Below, one piece after another: positions 20,045 to 30,962 of a stretch of DNA of 64,000 nucleotides. The translations under genes and the position numbers were made by a program. The stretch lies in contig JAPYXD010000752.1 in assembly GCA_030998225.1 (NCBI GenBank), positions 17,438,501 through 17,502,500 on the forward strand. Reading direction: 5' to 3'. The stretch comes from Diplolepis rosae. Lineage: Eukaryota; Arthropoda; Insecta; Hymenoptera; Diplolepididae. A model generated the notes under the pieces. It saw only the letters and a program-made list of their open reading frames with translations. It was not told the DNA's origin and searched no databases. The first letter of the stretch is position 1; each line of letters begins with the position of its first letter.

Positions 20045-20965
20045 TACTTTTAGGTTAATTATGTGAATCTATGATTTTTGAATGACTCCCAAATTAATAA
20101 TGATTTTTCTTACAATGGACATGTTGAGTAAATATAATCTTTCATGATTTTCTCATTAAAGTCACTTATGAAATTATTTATGAAGTTTATAAACTATGTT
20201 TAAATGAAAATTTTGCAGAGAATCGCAATAAATGTATTGCAATTTCGCTTTACGTTACCGCGAATGCTATTTTCAATTAAATTTGAAAATGGACAAATGT
20301 GGTAAAATCCCAAACATTTTTAACAGTGCCTAGAACAATAGGAAAATCTTACAACACAGATTTCTTGTTGTCTCCTTGTTCTTAAAATTAGCAATGAGAT
20401 CAATTGAATTTAAAATACTGGTGAATATTTACAGAACACTGGTATAGCAGTAAACAAAAAAATCTTACAACATACAAAATTTTTGTTATCTTTACATCTA
20501 ATATCTTTATCATTTTGCACAAATGCGTAAGAGGAAATATGTACATGTAAGCTTTTTATCGAATGAAGGGCAAGCGAAACTTGGGTTGTTAGCGAACTAT
20601 ATTGATTCCATGTTTCTATAATACGAGTACATGTTTGTTTCCAAAAGAAGAAACTTTTCTTTTTGTGCATTCAAAAAATGGTGAAAAAATTGAAGCGGAC
20701 GTAGATTGAAGATTTTTGATTTGTATATTCTTAAAAATTTTAATTTTAGTATCGACAATGAGGTTCGGAATTCGGACTGCTAATCCCGTATACGTAAAAC
20801 CAACAATGGTCAAAGTAGATTAATTTTAACTTGAATACCCTAGTTTTAAAATTTCATACAATAATGTCACATATTTTTAGTAGGCTCCCTAAAATTTATG
20901 ATTTTTTCCATTTTAAGAAATTCAGGATATATATTAGATTAGTAATGTAAACATCAAGAAAAAAA
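20045..20965. other. no gene seen
   Basis: AT-rich; no supported coding or repeat structure. Confidence 0.4.
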
Positions 20966-21152
20966 TTAAGAGGTACTGTTAAAATTGTTAATAACGTTAT
21001 ATCCAATATCGGCTTGGTCTTCTTCTTTTAAATATTTTTTTACGATACTGGTCACATCTTTTATTTTTGCATCTCCCCGGGTCACCTGAATATCGTACTG
21101 GTATTCCGTGGGTGTATTATAACTTCTTTCAATGTCTAGAAAGCCCAGTTTA
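20966..21152 (-). CDS. unrecognised coding-like fragment, weakly ABCA-like
   Basis: The minus strand encodes EYQYDIQVTRGDAKIKDVTS then IVKKYLKEEDQADIGYNVIN before a stop. Spacing of the D-V-T-x-I-x-K-K-Y and D-I-G-Y elements recalls the sequence that follows the nucleotide-binding domain in ABCA-type lipid transporters, but the similarity is faint and could be chance. The upstream end is cut by the terminal repeat of the MITE at 21153. It may be an exon or an old transposon fragment; I do not assign a function. Confidence 0.25.
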
Positions 21153-21692
21153 AAGGGATAGAACACTCCAGAGGTAGACAAAAATAGGCATATTTTCTGA
21201 TTCTTTTTTCAGCGAAACCATGAAATATTTTTCCGATGACGCTTTTATTTCTGGAAGGTCCACGGCTGGACAAACAGCTCCTGTAATTTTTGAGTTATGA
21301 TGAGTCAATGAAGTTTTTTCGATTACACATAAGAATATCTAGAGAAGTACGTAGGTTTTTTTTTGATATATTGAACTATGCAATATAATAAAAAAATCCT
21401 ACGTACTCTCTTGGAAAATATAATTCTAAATATACAGTTAAAATTTCAAGTGAATTGGTTGAAATTTGTTTGAGTAATGTGTCCGGCCGACTTGAAAATT
21501 GCAGTTTTGAGATAAACGCGCGTTTAAAGTTTTAAGTAGTAGAAAATGATTATTATCCTAATTATTTTGTACAGTAAATTACATGTATAATAAAAACCCT
21601 ATTTTGTAACCTCAATTTAAATCATGGTTTCGCTGAAAAAAAATCACAAAATATGCCTATTTTCCTCTGCCTCTAGAGTGGCCTAACCCCTT
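21153..21692. mobile_element. 540-bp MITE with about 55-bp TIRs
   Basis: Left AAGGGATAGAACACTCCAGA and right (minus) AAGGGGTTAGGCCACTCTAG lead into shared AAATAGGCATATTTT and TTTTTTCAGCGAAACCATGA. The interior is AT-rich with no coding similarity. Confidence 0.85.
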
Positions 21693-21902
21693 AATAAACA
21701 ATGATATTATTAGCAGCTTAAGAAGAAAAATATACTCCTACCACTTCTACTTTCTCTTGTTCCACTTTGTCCTCTTTCAATTCACCCTCTTTGAAATACT
21801 TTGTTTTCATAGTATTTGCTCTGATGAGGGCGTAGCAACCTTTTTATTCTAGCGGTTGACGTCATATGTTTTAATTCTGAGCTTGAATTAGAACTCGTAT
21901 TA

Positions 21903-22668
21903 CAGTAAAACCCCGTTTATCGCAACACCTTCCAATCAAATGCCTCCCGTTTATCGCAAAAACGGAGGGGTTCCCACTTCTTCGCCACCAGCTTGAACAA
22001 CTGATTATCAGCACATGCGCCTAAACGAATAGTTTCACACGCTTTCGCTGTTTATCATTGTTTACAGTCGTGTTCCAATAACCTCGAATGCGTTTTTTTA
22101 TTGTCATTATATGTGCAATTATAAATGAGTGAAAACGTGGAACCGAACGACGGTACGTAAACGACTAGTACAAACAATACATTTTAATTACTTTAAAGCT
22201 TACATATTTCTCTCATAATTTTCGAATGCATGATTGAATTTTTTTCAGTAGAAATATTCCCGCATTTTGTAAAACAATTGATTCGCAATTGGTAAAGCGA
22301 TTGCTGTACTAGGCACAATTCATGCTATAATTTGTCATAATAATATACATTGAAATGTGAAAAATTTATATATTTTTCTGTTACATATAAAACACAAATA
22401 TGTAGCAATATATACATAAACGATAGTTTCATATCATATAAACGATATATTTCATATCTCCCTAATATACGAAAATTCATATAAATATATGCATCACAAA
22501 TTTAAAAGTGAGGGGTATTCCCGCCTATCCTTAAGAATCACGTGACCACTCCTTCTACTAATAAGAGGGAGAAAAAAATCGTAAAGTTTATTGCGATAAA
22601 CGGGAGAGACAAGTTGCAATAAACGGGAGTTGCGATAAACGGGTGTTGCGATAAATGGGGTTTTACTG
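21903..22668. mobile_element. pogo/Tigger-like non-autonomous element, 766 bp
   Basis: TIRs CAGTAAAACCCCGTTTATCG and the minus-strand CAGTAAAACCCCATTTATCG, flanked by TA (21901-21902, 22669-22670). Sub-terminal CGTTTATCGCAA units are repeated three or four times at each end. The CAGTA start and TA duplication fit the pogo/Tigger branch of Tc1/mariner. No transposase remains. Confidence 0.87.
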
Positions 22669-23125
22669 TACTTACATTACATGTATTGAGTCATTGAGTA
22701 TGAAGTTAGAAGTATCTTACAAAGTCTGTCGCAAAAGTTTTGAGACAAGCTGTCCTGGCAATGTAAATACTGTTCGAAATACTATATTGAAGGTGGAAGA
22801 CAATTCGGTCAATGAATGCAAGAATGTAGATCTAAAATATAAGGCGATCACGCACATTGTCATTTGTTTATGAAATTTCATGCAGTTCTAAAATATAAGA
22901 CGCTCACTCACATTGTCATTTATTTCAGAAAATCGCTGTTTCCACTTTTTCATCATTTGTACACATCTAAGGAAATACTTAGTTCCATTTGTTCTTATTC
23001 CTCAACAAAGACTACTTCGCAATAGATACATGCGTCTACATCGCATATGTTAAAACGTGGATCTACACGTAAGTTTGTATATTTGCATAATACGTGTGCA
23101 TAATACTTGCTGAATTAAAACTAAC
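22669..23125. other. no gene; short direct duplication
   Basis: A unit of about 40 bp containing TCTAAAATATAAG and CACATTGTCATTT is present twice in tandem (about 22830-22867 and 22886-22923). Otherwise AT-rich. Confidence 0.6.
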
Positions 23126-24680
23126 ATGGCAGGAGGAAATAGAATACATTGTTATGTATGTGATCTTCGATTTGAACCTCGCGTAATGGTACGTATTTCT
23201 GAAGAACTGAATATGCAAAAGTGTCAGATGGCAATTCTTCGTCGTGGTAATCTAAATCATCCTCCTCAAGAGATACAAGATAATACTAAATGTAATGAAG
23301 CAGAAGAGGCATGGTTCTTGCATATTTTGCAATTGGTTGGAAGATTTTGTAAGATTTTCTGCTGAGTGCAGAGTTAATATTTTTATTATAAAAAATACCT
23401 ACGTCCCCGAATCAGCTCGCTGCTGTTTCCAGTATTTAGGCACTAATGGCTTTATACCGCATATTTTATTAGACGGTTTACAATTCGTAAATAAGCCTTA
23501 TCGTTTAGTCGACACAGAACTACACAATTTCTTGCAGAGTTTACGTCAATCAGCCATAATTGATGAGCCTTATTTTAACAGTGAAGAAAAATTTTCAGTA
23601 GATGAATTCAGTGCCATAAGTCCAATAATACGTGATCAGTTTAGAGAGCTATACACATATTGTGATCCTGTGTCTGAACCTGGGGGTGAAGTTCGTTATG
23701 TGAGAAAAAAGGATCTCCTAACACTTTTATGTAAAATGCGTCAAAACTTATTCGATAATTTTTTTTTAAAGTTATTTTTCGATTTAGTAGTAGGTAAGCT
23801 TTTAGTCTGAGTATTACTACCGTGCGAACAGAGTGACCTGGAATATCTATCTTTTTCTATCCCTATGTCTGGTAATATCTATCTTTTCCTATCCCTTAGT
23901 CTATCCGCCGACTGAAGTAGTATCTATCTTTTTCTATCTTTTTCTCTATCTTTCGTGATCGAGCACTTGTATCTTTTTCTATCCCTCATTACATAGGGGA
24001 AGACTATTACTTCATTGGCCATAAAATATAATCACCCTTATAGAAAAAGAATATAAAATTTCTTAATAGCGGACTGATCGTCTTTTGTTGTCAGGAGAGA
24101 TAATGAGAGATAGAAAGAGAGTTTAAAATTTTTAATAGGGAGAGACAGGCATCGACTAGATTGGCAAGAAGATAGAAAAAGATTGACGTTGATAGATGCA
24201 GAATAGAATGAGATAGAAAAGGGAAGCTTGAAAGAGATAGACGTGTATTCTGATTGACTAAGAGATAGAAAAAGATTAAGAAGAATTTTAAGGGATAGAA
24301 AAGTAAGTATTGGAAAGATAGACGTGGATTTATATTGGATAAATTATCTCTTTCTTTTCCTATAATAAAGATTCAAAATGATTCAAAAGGATAAGTTTTC
24401 TATCTTTTTATTTCCAGCAGGGAGGTCACTGATCTTACGTTTTGTTCCTTAGAATATTGGATTAAATGCAATTACAGAAAGAGAATTACATAGAAAGACT
24501 TTATCATATATCCAAGACTTGATTTCAATTATTTCATGGACCTGACAATGGGAATATATCAACTAAAGCTTGCACGTGCTTACATACAAGACAAACTTCA
24601 AAGAGAACAGGCTGAAAATTTTTAAATAGTCGAACTATTAGATGAACGTGGACTCAAAATCAAACTAAGAATATTTTCAT
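23126..24680 (+). pseudogene. DDE-type transposase-like gene, broken by a fold-back insertion
   Basis: Begins MAGGNRIHCYVCDLRFEPRV, a Cys-pair N-terminus, and continues in a shifted frame (from about 23340) through VPESARCCFQYLGTNGFIPH, FSAISPIIRDQFRELYTYCD and DLLTLLCKMRQNL. A T-run near 23760 shifts the frame again; the next codons give SSR-stop-AFSLS. The fold-back at 23831-24430 then interrupts; reading resumes with LRFVP-stop-NIGLNAITERE. The catalytic DDE core is deleted and only a C-terminal piece (DLTMGIYQLKLARAYIQDKL) remains to 24680. The family is widespread in arthropods and I take it to be a Harbinger/IS5-like DDE transposase; that class assignment is from memory. Confidence 0.6.
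23831..24430. mobile_element. 600-bp fold-back with GATAGAAAAAGAT repeats
   Basis: Left arm carries many TCTATCTTTTTCTATCC units, right arm the reverse complement GGATAGAAAAAGATAG; ends share AGTGACCT (23832 onward; minus strand from 24430). It sits between the codons for TVRT and LILRFVP of the broken transposase, which fixes its borders within a few bases. Confidence 0.75.
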
Positions 24681-25711
24681 GACTGTTTTTTTGGACTTCA
24701 AACCTTTTTTGAAGCTCTCAAGCTCACGTTCTTAAGTTAATCCAAATTTTCAGCCAATTCATCGTCTCTTTTGGCCTCCTTGGTTTTGAAGACCAATAAT
24801 ATCTATATTTTCATAAAATATATCCACGTGGACATTTAGGGGGGGGGGGGGGTGTTCGTCAAAATTCTACGGCTGTCTACGAGGGGGTCAAAAATTTGTG
24901 AAAAATTCTCCACGTGATATATGGATGGCCCCTGAGTCGTTGAAAAAAAACAAAAAGTATAACATTAGAGATTTAAAGGAGGTTTTTTCGACGACTTTTA
25001 TGTCCATTGGCAATAACTTATGAATAGATTAAAGGAGTGGAAATAAAAAAGTAACTTGTAGGAATATTTTCTTAAATTTATTACAAAAGTTTATTTAAAA
25101 AGACAATACACAGTAAAGTTTACAATACCATTTCATTTAAATACAAAAATTAAGTGAAATATTTTCTCAGCGATTGCAAAATATAAAAAAATATAACATA
25201 TTACCACATACATATATTTTCAAATTTTCGATAGGTACAGGGATATTACACGTTGTTGGGGTATTATGTGAACATTCCCATGATTTTAATACCAAGCCAA
25301 AATCCTGACATTGTAGTCCCAGAAACATCTTTAAGACGTTCCAAAAACGCTTAATGTTTAAGTTGATTCAAAAGTAGTATGCCAAAGTCTTATGGAGTTT
25401 CTGTTACTTCTCCATCTGATCCTTATTTAGTTTGTGAGATCAAACGCGGAAAGATAGTGAGTTCATTTGGATTCTATTCAGAGAAACGTAAGGGAATCTT
25501 ATTTAACGAAGTAAAAAATATTATTTTATCCGTCCTATTACCATAACGGTAAAATGTTTTTTTTCTAAATTGGTGACACCTTCTTCGAAAGTCGTGTGAA
25601 GTTTGAGCAGGAGATGTCCATTAGTGTGTGTTTGGCAGCCATTGGTTTCCGACGCGAAAAGTTTGTCTGGCAATTTTTACTATGAAAAAAAAAAATTGAA
25701 AAACGAGTTTG
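24681..25711. other. no gene seen; G homopolymer
   Basis: AT-rich sequence with a run of about 14 G near 24840-24852. No coding similarity found. Confidence 0.4.
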
Positions 25712-26386
25712 CTTGAAATTTTGTGTTTCCAACGGAATTATGGCTACGAAATCATTGAAAATGTTGCAGAAGTGTTTAGGGGAGTCTACTCTATCGATAA
25801 CGCAAGTATTTGAGTGGCATAAAGCATTCATTGAGGGTCGTGAGGTCGTAGAAAACTTACCTCATGCGAGTCGTCCATCCACCTCTGTTAACGACGATAA
25901 CATCGTTTTCTTCGATTACCGTGGTGTGGTTCACCATAAATTTGTCGAAAGGTCAATAAGGAATACTACTTTTATTTTAATACTACTACGTTTTGAGGCT
26001 TCTACGTGAAGCAATAAATTCGTACTAAACGGCCGGATTTGTGGGCAGACAACTCATGGATTTTTCAACACGATAATGCGCCGTTACATTCCAGCCTAAT
26101 TGTGACTGAATTTTTCGCTCAACAGGAAACAAAAGTCATTGCTTAGCCACCGTATTCGACAGATTTGGCTCCCTGTGGCTTTTTCCTGTTTCCAAAACTC
26201 AAATATCCGCTCCGGGGGACGCGCCATGAGTCGATTGGGGCCATAAAAAGAAATTCGCCGAAGGAACTAAAGCCCATACCAGCCGAGGCCTATAAGAAGT
26301 GTGTGGAAAATTGGATTAACCGTTGGCATGCTTGTATTAGCTCAAAAGGAGCCTATGTTGAAGGCGATAATAAAGATTTGTATTAA
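25712..26386 (+). pseudogene. mariner transposase, internally deleted
   Basis: N-terminal part MKFCVSNGIMATKSLKMLQK and ITQVFEWHKAFIEGREVVEN (helix-turn-helix), then a jump from SVNDDNI directly to VFFDYRGVVHHKF, losing the first catalytic Asp. The rest is shifted in frame, with a second-Asp block (FFNTIMRRYIP in one frame, FQHDNAPLHS in another) and the C-terminal LAPCGFFLFPKLKYPLRGTR, ending near 26386. The sequence LAPCG replaces the usual LAPCD, so the third catalytic Asp is mutated. Same type as 45305-46622. Terminal repeats not located. Confidence 0.8.
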
Positions 26387-27188
26387 AATACATAAAAATG
26401 TTGTTTTTTTTATCAGTCCGGGTCAAATTTTATCAGATGGTATATCTTTTAATAGTGGATGATAAGTTTTATTGGTAATATACCTACATGGAAACAAATA
26501 AACCTTAATGGTTGCTCCCAAAACCGCAACAGTTTTGCGCAGCGGGAGAAAGCAGTAGCGTTAACTGTTTAAGAGTGAGTGGTTTCGGAGGTCGCAGTAA
26601 CTGTTACAGTGCGAGACCAGAACGGGAATCGCAGTAACTATTACGGTCCAGACAGTAACTATTATTGCATTTGATCCGCAAACGTTTCCGGTAGCGCAGT
26701 TTTCTGTTCAAACATCAGCTTAATGTCGGTTTTCGGTATATAATAAACACGGCATGCGTATCTGAAAAACTCGGCACAATGCGATCAGCTGTTATATTTA
26801 GTGGCGCCCCTGCCTGATATTATATGCAAGGAGAACTACGCTGGGAGAAACGCTTTCGGTATAGAGGAGTGACTGTTATTGCCAACGCAGTAATGATTCC
26901 TCCAGATCACGTTCTGGTTTCGCGGAGTAATGGTTACTAGACTCTCCTGATTTAGCACCATGGGATTACTATTTTTTCCGGTCTTTTCAAAATGACAGAC
27001 ACCCAAATTATTTTATCAGTGTTCTTATCGTGTTTTAAAGATAGCGAACTCCCAAGTTTGTTTAGCGTGAAGAAAAGAGCCGATTTCCATTCAATTACAA
27101 TTTTATTGTCTTTTCCTCCCGGAGTTAAAAGAAGTAACGATTACAGGTTGGGAGGGAAACTCAATAACCTTCTGATTGGTCGGAAGTA
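26387..27188. other. mostly unassigned; contains a mariner scrap
   Basis: 26480-26930 is relatively GC-rich with several GCAGTAAC/GTTACTGC-like direct and inverted variants (possible decayed fold-back). At 26945-27000 the plus strand encodes SPDLAPWDYYFFRSFQNDRH, the third catalytic block of a mellifera-like mariner. No other gene is seen. Confidence 0.5.
26938..27000 (+). pseudogene. mariner transposase scrap, third catalytic block
   Basis: About 20 residues around SPDLAPWDYYFFRSF. Nothing of the flanking transposase is recognisable. Confidence 0.6.
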
Positions 27189-27265
27189 CAAGGTCTGTCG
27201 TAAAAGTTCACAGACAAGCAAAAAATCAAGCAAACTACGAATGTTTTTGGCACAGTTGATTGATA

Positions 27266-27790
27266 TTATTCAAAACAGTCTCCTTCGGACTCAATACACC
27301 GGTTTGCACGGTCAAGAAGCGAAATGAAAGACATTTTTATTTCATCAGTAGAAATTATGTTCAGGATGGCAGTCGTCGACCTTTGAATGTCTTCAATGTC
27401 TGCATGACGCTTTCCTTTAATGACCAAATGCAACTTTTCAAACAAATAGAAATCACGCGGAGCCAATTCAGGTGAATACGGGAAACGGTTGATAGTCAAA
27501 ATGCCATTTTTGGTCGAAAAATCCGTTATTGACATTGAACGCAAGGACAAAACACAGAATAAACCATTCGGCAGCTCTTTTTTTATGAATTCACGCACAA
27601 CTTCAAAGTTTTCTTCGTTCACAGCTGATCCCGGCCGACCCGAACGTTCGTTGTCATTTAAGCCTTCCCGACCTTCTTTAAATCGTTAAAACCATTCGTA
27701 GATAGTGGGACGGGATAAATACTGACCACCATAAACTTTTTGCTTCATTTGATGTGTCTCGACTCAGCTGTTTTACCGAGTTAAAAAAAT
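27266..27790 (-). pseudogene. mariner transposase, core deleted
   Basis: From the N-terminus: KQKVYGGQYLSRPTIYEWF, stop, RFKEGREGLNDNERSGRPGS, then VREFIKKELPNGLFCV runs into a truncated segment and PYSPELAPRDFYLFEKLHLV (third catalytic block), ending RANRCIESEGDCFE. The first and second Asp blocks are missing. The internal stop in the helix-turn-helix confirms it is dead. Confidence 0.82.
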
Positions 27791-27898
27791 ATTGATTCTT
27801 TGTTCAAAATTCATTTTTCGACCGATAGTTCAAACGTACTGCCATATTAGGTGGACTAACTCAGTTTCTGTACATCCAAATGATGGGTGTAGGATTAA

Positions 27899-28112
27899 CA
27901 CGTTCGTCGCCACATCACCCATATTTGGGTGACGAGTATGCTTCCATTCATTCAGGTATGGGTGACGTTCTTCTTGTTCAAGTTAAATAGGATTTCAAAT
28001 TGAAATTTCAAACGGAATTTAATAGAATAAGAACTGAAATATAAAATATACAAAACAGTCGCATTTGGGCCCCGTGAGAAACTTAACTGAATCACGCTGG
28101 GCGACGAACGTC
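27899..28112. mobile_element. 214-bp piggyBac-type MITE
   Basis: Ends CACGTTCGTCGCC and (minus) GACGTTCGTCGCC, flanked on both sides by TTAA (27895-27898 and 28113-28116), the exact target of piggyBac elements. Interior lacks coding capacity. Confidence 0.82.
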
Positions 28113-28314
28113 TTAAATGTCTTAAAGGTCTAATAGATGTCGCCACTAGTATTGGCTATTTTTGGCTCGCCTGGGATTTTTTGAGACAGACCTTGTAGGC
28201 TGTTTTTTTCTCGCTAAACAGACGTCGAGATTTGGAATTTTTCTGCGCTTGGAAAAAATATCGTGTTTGACACGGGAGGAAGAAGACGATTTCGACTTGG
28301 GAGCCCTTGTAGAA

Positions 28315-28515
28315 GAAAATAATTGGACCCGATTGGGACCGATTGATCCGATTGAACCCATTACAAAATCATCATTGAAACCAATTTATTAATCGGATTC
28401 AAAATGGTCTAGCCTGATTGAATCCGATTAATCAATCGGTTTCAATGATGTTTTTGAAATGGGGTCAATTGGATCAATCGGTCCCAATCGGGTCCAATTA
28501 TTTTTTTCTACAAGG
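28315..28515. mobile_element. 200-bp palindromic MITE
   Basis: Arms of about 90 bp share CCTTGTAGAA, AATAATTGGACCCGATTGGG and ACCGATTGATCC; the centre is near 28410. It is almost entirely self-complementary. Confidence 0.87.
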
Positions 28516-29513
28516 GAGAGCAGCAAATTTTAAGCTCGTCGAAATTGTCTGTTCTTTACCCTCCTAGCGCAATCTACTATTAATTAGCTAAATTCTTACG
28601 TAAATATGTACACTTTAAAAATTAAATATTTATTTACATTTTTGGCTCAACATATATAATATGTACATTTAATATTCTGTATTACATCTAGACTAACAAT
28701 TATTTGAGTCTTAATAAACATATAAACGTTGAGGAATGTACAAAGTTTCTGGAAAGAACGCACTTAATGTATTGTTACTAATAAATGTGCATAATGTATT
28801 ATACAATAATTTATATATTATACATCAAGAAGACGGCTTTGTCTAATCAGTAAAAATAAAATTAAATAAATACAATAATAATAATAATAATATAAAAATT
28901 TGGAATAATCAAAATTGTATTGATGAAATAAATGTTTTTGTTAGCACGGAAAAAGGAACACTGTCAATGAGGGTATATTTTTTGAACTCACTGCGTTAAA
29001 TGTCAATATGATTTTAATATCAATATCAACAAAATATTTTTGTTGATTTCACAAAAGTTTTCTTAGTGTACGAACTAAAATAATAATGAATTTTATCTGA
29101 GTAATATATTCAGATCTTTCTGTTCCTTATTTTTCTAAGGATTGAATTTACACGGAAAAAAGTGCAGCTGTGGCAGGGATGTTAATCCTTGTTGCAGCTA
29201 AACATTTAGTTGTAAACGAACAAGTAAACGCAAGAAGATCTTTGAATCACTTAAACTGAATATCTTTGATCAATCTAACGATTACAGCGATATCATTTGG
29301 TCGATTCAGATAGCAAAGAATTACCTAAACAGTGGAATCAGCATAACAAATATGACGAAAGTAACGTCAAATGACTGAGGTTAATTTAGACTTCCAAACA
29401 TTTCTAAAGTATTATACTAAATAAGATGCTTCTTAATATCGACATTAAATACAATACTGTATTTAGCTGACAATAAGCTCTAAGTATTTCATGCAAAAAT
29501 ATACGAGGGTAGT
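28516..29513. other. no gene seen
   Basis: AT-rich; a CACGGAAAAAAG sequence at 29151 resembles termini of other fold-back elements here, with an inverted TTTTTTTCCGTG near 32250, but the interiors do not match well. Confidence 0.4.
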
Positions 29514-29691
29514 CCCAGAAGTACCCGACCAGACGTATAGATACTATAGATGACGGTCGTTGTTTGAAAAAAATTACCATGGTCGAAAGTACCAACCTTA
29601 TAAAGCTTAAGTAAGATGTTTGAAGACGCTACGTTGTTTAGTATTTGTTTGACAGCTATCAATAGTGAACGTTCTCAGTGAATTTGTAAAC

Positions 29692-30955
29692 ATGGGAAAA
29701 ATTGGTATCGTTTAAACGAGGACGTACGAGCTGCCAAGACCAACATCGTAGTGGTCGACCAAATGAAGTGACCACGACAGAAATAATGATAAAAATCCAC
29801 AAACTGGTATTGGATTACTGTTGACTAAAAGTGCGCGAACCAGCAGACATGATGGGCATTTCAAAAAGTTCTTTACATCGTATATTGACCCAAAATTTGG
29901 CATGAGAAAGCTGTGCGCAAGATGGCTGCCGCGTTTGCTCATAATGAAACAAAAACAGCGTCGTAAAGATGTTTCAATCGAGTGTTCGGCGATGTTTCAC
30001 AGCAATGAAGCCAATTTTTTGCGTCGATTCATAACTATGGATGAAACATGGGCCTATTAATTCACACATTAGCCGTAGAAACAGTCAAAACAATGGACTG
30101 AAAGAGGAGGATCGGCTGCAAAGAAGGCATAGACAGTTCCATCTGCTGGCAAGATCATGACATCAATTTTTGGGATACACGTGAGATAATTTTTATTGAT
30201 TATCTTCAAAAATGAAAAACAATCAACGGCGAGTATTATCACTAGCGAATTATTTATTTTACCTCATTCATGAGTTATAATGCTACTTTACGCTATAGCG
30301 TAAAGCTATCGTAAAGCTATCGTAAAGTAGCATTATAACTCATGAATGAGGCAAAATAAATATTAAAAATGTTTTTATCCTTATTCTACGTTAAAAATGA
30401 CATTAAAAGGTAACGGACATATGCAACAATTTTATTTATTAACGCTAAAAATTAAAAAAAACATAATACCTGTCATTGGAGGCAGTGCAGAGGTTCACCT
30501 TTTGTGGAACGTCTCCATGGTTAAATTTGACCATTGGTTGGAGTGAGACAAAACTATACTTTCATCTCACTCTAACAAATAGTCAATCCTGACGGTGAAG
30601 ACATGGAAAGTGATGAACCACTGCACTGCCTTTAATGACAGGTGTTATGTTTTTTATTAATTTTTAGCGTTAATAAATAAAATTATTTCATATTTCAATT
30701 ACCAGTTAACGTTATTTTTAACGTAGAATAAGGATAGAAACATTTTGAATATTTATTTTGCCTCATTCATGAGGTATAATGCTACTTTACGATAGCTTTA
30801 CGCTACAGCGTAAAGCTAGCGTTCAGCCAGTCCGCTAGGGTTTCGAGGAGCTCGACGGTTCTCACTATAAACAGGGTATCGAAGCTATTGAACATCGCTG
30901 AGAAAAGTGTATCGAGCTAAAAGGAGACTACGTTAGGTCAGCTACTTCTGGGACT
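29692..30955 (+). pseudogene. mariner transposase, interrupted and truncated
   Basis: Starts MGKIGIV, stop, then RTYELPRPTS; the frame is restored for GMRKLCARWLPRLLIMKQKQ and NEANFLRRFITMDETWAY, which holds the first catalytic Asp. After that come stops and the 600-bp palindrome; only the extreme C-terminus follows (HYKQGIEAIEHR, KCIELKGDYV). The second and third catalytic Asp blocks are absent. Confidence 0.8.
30240..30840. mobile_element. 600-bp palindromic element
   Basis: Two arms of about 250 bp meet near 30570 and share CTCATGAATGAGGCAAAATA, TATCCTTATTCTACGTTAAA and CTGTCATT..AGGCAGTGCAG. The first 60 bp hold a third, inverted copy of the CTCATTCATGAG block. The right end reads CCCTAGCGGAC on the minus strand, as in the MITE at 15212, and the core is shared with that MITE. 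Confidence 0.85.
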
Positions 30956-30962
30956 ACCCTCG

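Larger units (their letters stand above)
27189..28195 (-). mobile_element. mariner element with internal piggyBac-type MITE
   Basis: TIRs CAAGGTCTGTC at both ends, flanked by TA (27187-27188 and 28196-28197). Contains the transposase remnant at 27266-27790 (minus) and a 214-bp TTAA-flanked MITE at 27899-28112. Confidence 0.82.
29514..30962 (+). mobile_element. mariner element with palindromic insertion
   Basis: TIRs CGAGGGTAGTCCCAGAAGTA at both ends with TA at 29512-29513 and 30963-30964. Contains a transposase remnant interrupted by the element at 30240-30840. Confidence 0.87.

Noticed and set aside
24838..24853. G homopolymer as regulatory or G-quadruplex site
   Set aside because: Only one G run, no coding or promoter context; may be sequencing-prone.
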